Source of the DNA: Neobacillus cucumis | Lineage (GTDB): Bacteria > Bacillota > Bacilli > Bacillales_B > DSM-18226 | NCBI RefSeq assembly: GCF_023715505.1 | Contig: NZ_JAMBOH010000006.1 | Coordinates: forward strand, 62,001-126,000 | DNA: 64,000 nt | Direction of reading: 5' to 3' | Shown here: piece by piece, positions 60,696-64,000 of the stretch | Layout of the letters: each line of letters opens with the position of its first letter | How positions within the stretch are numbered: the first letter of the stretch is position 1 | The notes under the pieces: model-generated | What the model saw: only the letters and a program-made list of their open reading frames with translations | The model's database searches: none | What the model was told of the DNA's origin: nothing | Position numbers and translations under genes: made by a program

Positions 60696-61928
60696 TTAAA
60701 ATGCCCAGTTTCCAGCTCTGAAGATAGGTTCTGTCTTTCCATCTTCAGTAATCCCATCAATGTCCATTTCAGCTGAACCAATCATGAAATCCACATGGGT
60801 AATACTTTCATTAAGTCCGTTTTGTGCTAACTCCTCAGAGGACATTTGCTTTCCACCTTCAATACAGAAAGCGTAGGCACTGCCGATCGCTAAATGGTTC
60901 GAAGCATTTTCATCAAAAAGCGTATTAAAGAAAAGGACATTGGATTTTGAAATAGGAGAGTCATAAGGAACAAGCGCTACCTCTCCTAGATAATGCGAAC
61001 CTTCATCTGTATCAACAAGACGCTTTAAGATTTCTTCGCCTTCTTCGGCCTTCACACCCACAATTTTTCCATTTTCAAATGTGATCGAGAAGCGGTCAAT
61101 GATATTGCCGCCGTAGCTTAAAGGTTTCGTGCTGGCAACTGTACCATTAACACCAGTTTTCAATGGTACAGTAAAAACTTCTTCAGTCGGCATGTTGGCC
61201 ATGAACTCAAAACCTTTTTGATTAACACTTCCTGCACCTACCCAAAGATGCTTCTCCGGAAGTTCAATCGTTAAATCAGTTCCCGGAGCAGTATAATGAA
61301 GTTTTTTGTATCTTTTTCCGTTTAAATAGTGGACCTTTTCATGAAGTGTTTCATCATGCTTTTTCCAAGCTTCCACCGGATTTTCTGTATCAACTCGAAC
61401 AGATTTAAAAATAGCCTCCCAAAGCTTATTCACTTGATTTTCACTAGGCTCATCCGGGAATACTTTTACAGCCCAATCGCTAGACGCTGCAGCAATCACT
61501 GTCCAGCTGACTTTGTCAGATTGTGCAGCTTTCCGATAATTAGCAAGCGCCTTTCCGGCTGCTTTTTGGAAGTTAGCAATTCGTTCAGGATTTACACCTT
61601 TTAACAAGTCAGGGCTTGAAGAAATAATCGACATAAAGGCAGCACCGTTTTCTGCTAGATCCTCCATTTCCTTTGCACGCCAAACCGGATACTCTAAAAA
61701 GGCCTCATCTGGTGCCAAATCATATTTTGTTCTTGTTACGATATCATCGTTCCAATTCACAATGACATTTAAAGCCCCTGTTTCGTATGCCTTTTTGACA
61801 ACAAGACGGACAAATTCAACTGCTTCTAAAGTGGCGTTGACCACGAGGGTTTGGCCTTTTTGAATATTAACCCCAACCTTGACAGCAAGCTCTGCATACT
61901 TCTCAAGACTTTTTTTAAAATCACTCAT
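60696..61928 (-). CDS. ampS: Aminopeptidase AmpS (M29 family)
   Basis: 410 aa, same length as B. subtilis AmpS. M29 motifs include the C-terminal SITHVDFMIGSAEMDIDG with metal ligands and NHLAIGSAYAFCIEGG. Cytoplasmic dinuclear metallo-aminopeptidase. AAAAGGAGATA precedes the ATG. Confidence 0.93.
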   Translation of the reverse strand: MSDFKKSLEKYAELAVKVGVNIQKGQTLVVNATLEAVEFVRLVVKKAYETGALNVIVNWNDDIVTRTKYDLAPDEAFLEYPVWRAKEMEDLAENGAAFMSIISSSPDLLKGVNPERIANFQKAAGKALANYRKAAQSDKVSWTVIAAASSDWAVKVFPDEPSENQVNKLWEAIFKSVRVDTENPVEAWKKHDETLHEKVHYLNGKRYKKLHYTAPGTDLTIELPEKHLWVGAGSVNQKGFEFMANMPTEEVFTVPLKTGVNGTVASTKPLSYGGNIIDRFSITFENGKIVGVKAEEGEEILKRLVDTDEGSHYLGEVALVPYDSPISKSNVLFFNTLFDENASNHLAIGSAYAFCIEGGKQMSSEELAQNGLNESITHVDFMIGSAEMDIDGITEDGKTEPIFRAGNWAF

Positions 61929-62014
61929 GATATGTATCTCCTTTTATCGGAATCTGCTTTTATTGTAACGTGTTTAAATGGAAAAATAAACCGTAAAACA
62001 TAGTAGTCGAGCGG

Positions 62015-63286
62015 TTAAGCGGTGATTCTCTTTCTTTGTTTTTCAAACACATAAAACATCAACCAATATAATCCCGCACTTGCAAGTGCCAGTAGACAAA
62101 GAATATAGAAAGTCCAGTCATAACCTGCCCAAACAGTCATTGGAATGGCAAGGGGGGCAATTGTCCGGCTGATAGTAAATCGCAAGCTCGCCGCCGCGAA
62201 ATACTGACCTCTCATATGCTCTGGTGCCAGTTTGGAAACGAAACCTTGCTGCAGTCCGGCTCCCATTAATTCTGCAAACGTAAAAATGGCCATCGCCAAA
62301 ATTAAACCCCAAATCCAATGTGTCTGGCTAAAAATAACGATCGATACCGCATAAACAACGGAAGAGAGGGCGAAGACATTTCTTTCGTAATATCTCCCCA
62401 TCCATCTAGTTACATAGACAGTCAGCAGGGCTACGAGAAAGCCATTTTCAGCCAGCACAATTCCAAAAACCTGCTCCCCTTTTATACGAAACGACCAATC
62501 CCCAATGATAAACAAACTCTGATCTTTTACAAAATCCTTTATATAGACAGGAATTAATAAGTCCAATTGCATAAAGGTCTGACCTGCTAAGATTCCAGCG
62601 ATAATAAACAGGAGGAAGGTTTTATCCTTCACAATTAAAGTGTAATCTCTCATTTGATTTCCTAAAAAGTAATACCACTTTCCTTCACTAGAAAGTGAAG
62701 CCCTTCTTTGCAGTGGTACCGTCTCGCGGGTCCATTTTGTCAGAATCAAGCCGACTAAAATACAAACCATCGCGGCAAAAAGTAACAGCTGAAAGCGATA
62801 TTGGACATAAAAAATGGAACCTAAAATGGGTCCGGCTACTACAGCTATATTAATCGATGTATAAAAGATAGCAAACACATCGCTGCGATCTTTCTCCTTA
62901 ACCACGTCTGCAACCATGGCCTGGCTCGCTGGCCAGTAGAAGGAACCAAACACACCTGCTATTGTAAAAGCTACAAAGCCTAACCACGGCGACGTTAGCC
63001 ATGGTGAGCTGGCTAAGGCGAAGCATAAGTATGAAAGCCCCTGCCCGATGGATGCAAGGACCATCATCCGTTTTCGCCCAAAGCGATCGGCGAAATAACC
63101 TCCCATCAGGTTAGCCAATACTGAAAAAATCTGGGAAAACACTAATAATAAACCTGCTTTACTCTTGCCAAACTCTTCAGCAAAGTAAATCGACAAGAAC
63201 GGAAAAAACATCCAATAGGTGATATTCAACAAGGCTTCCGAACCTAATCGAACCTTTAAATTTGCATCCCAGTCCCTTATCCTCAT
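62015..63286 (-). CDS. MFS transporter, drug-efflux type
   Basis: 423 aa from ATG 63286 (GAGG six bases upstream; a longer frame to 63316 lacks support). Twelve helices; loop 2-3 motif GGYFADRFGRKRMMV is the MFS signature. Likely a multidrug or metabolite exporter; no substrate evidence. Confidence 0.85.
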   Translation of the reverse strand: MRIRDWDANLKVRLGSEALLNITYWMFFPFLSIYFAEEFGKSKAGLLLVFSQIFSVLANLMGGYFADRFGRKRMMVLASIGQGLSYLCFALASSPWLTSPWLGFVAFTIAGVFGSFYWPASQAMVADVVKEKDRSDVFAIFYTSINIAVVAGPILGSIFYVQYRFQLLLFAAMVCILVGLILTKWTRETVPLQRRASLSSEGKWYYFLGNQMRDYTLIVKDKTFLLFIIAGILAGQTFMQLDLLIPVYIKDFVKDQSLFIIGDWSFRIKGEQVFGIVLAENGFLVALLTVYVTRWMGRYYERNVFALSSVVYAVSIVIFSQTHWIWGLILAMAIFTFAELMGAGLQQGFVSKLAPEHMRGQYFAAASLRFTISRTIAPLAIPMTVWAGYDWTFYILCLLALASAGLYWLMFYVFEKQRKRITA

Positions 63287-63561
63287 AAAAAACCTCGTTT
63301 CTCTTTTGCATGCCACTCCATCATACTATCCCATTGGAAGTGGTTTCAAGAAAAAATGGGCAGGTAGGCCTGTCTTTTATAAGAATTGTCTACCTTTATT
63401 TTCACCTTTTAAAAGTTTTAGAAATTAAGTATGTAACTGATTGCTTGTCAATTGTTCATTGAGTATTTTGAAGCATCAAACATGGACAAGCTTTTCTGCA
63501 ATTCAAGGGATTGTATGCTATATTAAAGTTCAATGGCTTTCCGAAAGGGTGTTTAGAAAAA

Positions 63562-64000
63562 GTGAAAAAAAGTGTTGTAATAGCTGAAAAACCTTCAGTC
63601 GCTCGAGATATTGCGCGTGTATTGAATTGTCATAAAAAAGGTAATGGTTTTTTAGAAGGAGATAAATATATTGTAACATGGGCGTTAGGACATTTAGTTA
63701 CGCTTGCAGACCCTGAAGTGTATGACGATAAATATAAAACGTGGAAATTAGAAGATTTACCTATGTTGCCGAATGAATTAAAGCTGGTCGTTATTAAGCA
63801 AACGAGTAAGCAGTTTCATTCAGTGAAGAGCCAACTACAGCGTTCTGATGTAGAAGAGATTGTAATAGCAACAGATAGTGCTCGTGAGGGGGAACTAGTT
63901 GCACGGTGGATTCTTGCTAAGGCAAAGGTAAATAAACCCACAAAACGGTTATGGATTTCATCCGTTACAGACAAGGCAATTAAAGAAGGATTTCAAAAGC
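63562..64000 (+). CDS. topB: DNA topoisomerase III, 5' part (3' end outside window)
   Basis: GTG start at 63562, open to the window edge (146 codons). Reads [20 protein letters not shown], then [16 protein letters not shown] and the Toprim acidic motif [16 protein letters not shown], all standard for TopB. AAAGGG lies twelve bases upstream of the GTG, a loose spacing. Confidence 0.92.
   Translation, partial: MKKSVVIAEKPSVARDIARVLNCHKKGNGFLEGDKYIVTWALGHLVTLADPEVYDDKYKTWKLEDLPMLPNELKLVVIKQTSKQFHSVKSQLQRSDVEEIVIATDSAREGELVARWILAKAKVNKPTKRLWISSVTDKAIKEGFQK

Overview
The window is a chromosomal stretch of a low-GC, spore-former-type Bacillaceae bacterium (Bacillus/Neobacillus-like). The signs are strong AGGAGG ribosome sites, many U-tailed intrinsic terminators, and orthologues of B. 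subtilis genes such as yfkAB, yfkJ, yfmL, yhfW, yetJ, ampS and the lia and efe (ywb) systems. I saw no rRNA, tRNA, CRISPR array, prophage or intact insertion sequence. Both ends are cut genes: recQ on the left and topB on the right.

Layout. 1-5.3 kb: end of recQ, a 52-bp tandem repeat cluster, a formate/nitrite channel, radical-SAM yfkAB, a divergent HPr kinase paralogue and a RidA fossil. 5.4-10.8 kb: a gluconate module (gntP, an RpiR-type regulator, short-form gnd, gntK) whose three promoters share an A/T-rich palindrome. 11-16 kb: a two-gene Thr/Ser exporter, a C39-like exported protein and an amino-acid permease with a long, unexplained upstream region. 16-20.1 kb: a histidine kinase and an HD-GYP protein with related membrane sensor domains, then a tiny unlisted ORF (24 aa, ending CWICWFGGGA) and a PqqD-like/M50 membrane metalloprotease. 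This looks like a peptide-signal or RiPP-like locus and is my best candidate for a new system.

20.2-28.3 kb: a respiratory-type molybdoenzyme operon (membrane subunit, Mo catalytic subunit, four-cluster ferredoxin, Tat-exported Rieske protein, three small proteins), then a NreABC-like sensory set with two kinases, one regulator and a GAF protein. 28.4-41.4 kb: mixed housekeeping genes, including a GlnRS (unusual for a Bacillus-type organism), a NapH-like ferredoxin, a WG-repeat protein, the helicase yfmL, yhfW, and two small genes that start with GTG or TTG. 41.4-46 kb: a CAP/LysM protein and a LiaI-LiaH / LiaFSR envelope-stress system split by a GC-rich folded repeat. 46-50.1 kb: the Fur-box-preceded ferrous iron importer efeO-efeB-efeU.

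50.2-55.1 kb: a SpoVB-like flippase, an ECF sigma factor, a phenylalanine hydroxylase-type enzyme, YetJ and MscL. 55.2-59.3 kb: a LuxR-type regulator divergent from three exported or membrane proteins (DUF6230-like, DUF6114-like, and a protein with about 22 KPLEPV heptads). 59.6-64 kb: a CBO0543-like membrane protein, a second 52-bp repeat cluster of the same family as the first, ampS, an MFS transporter and the start of topB. All three DNA tandem-repeat clusters outside genes lie between convergent genes.
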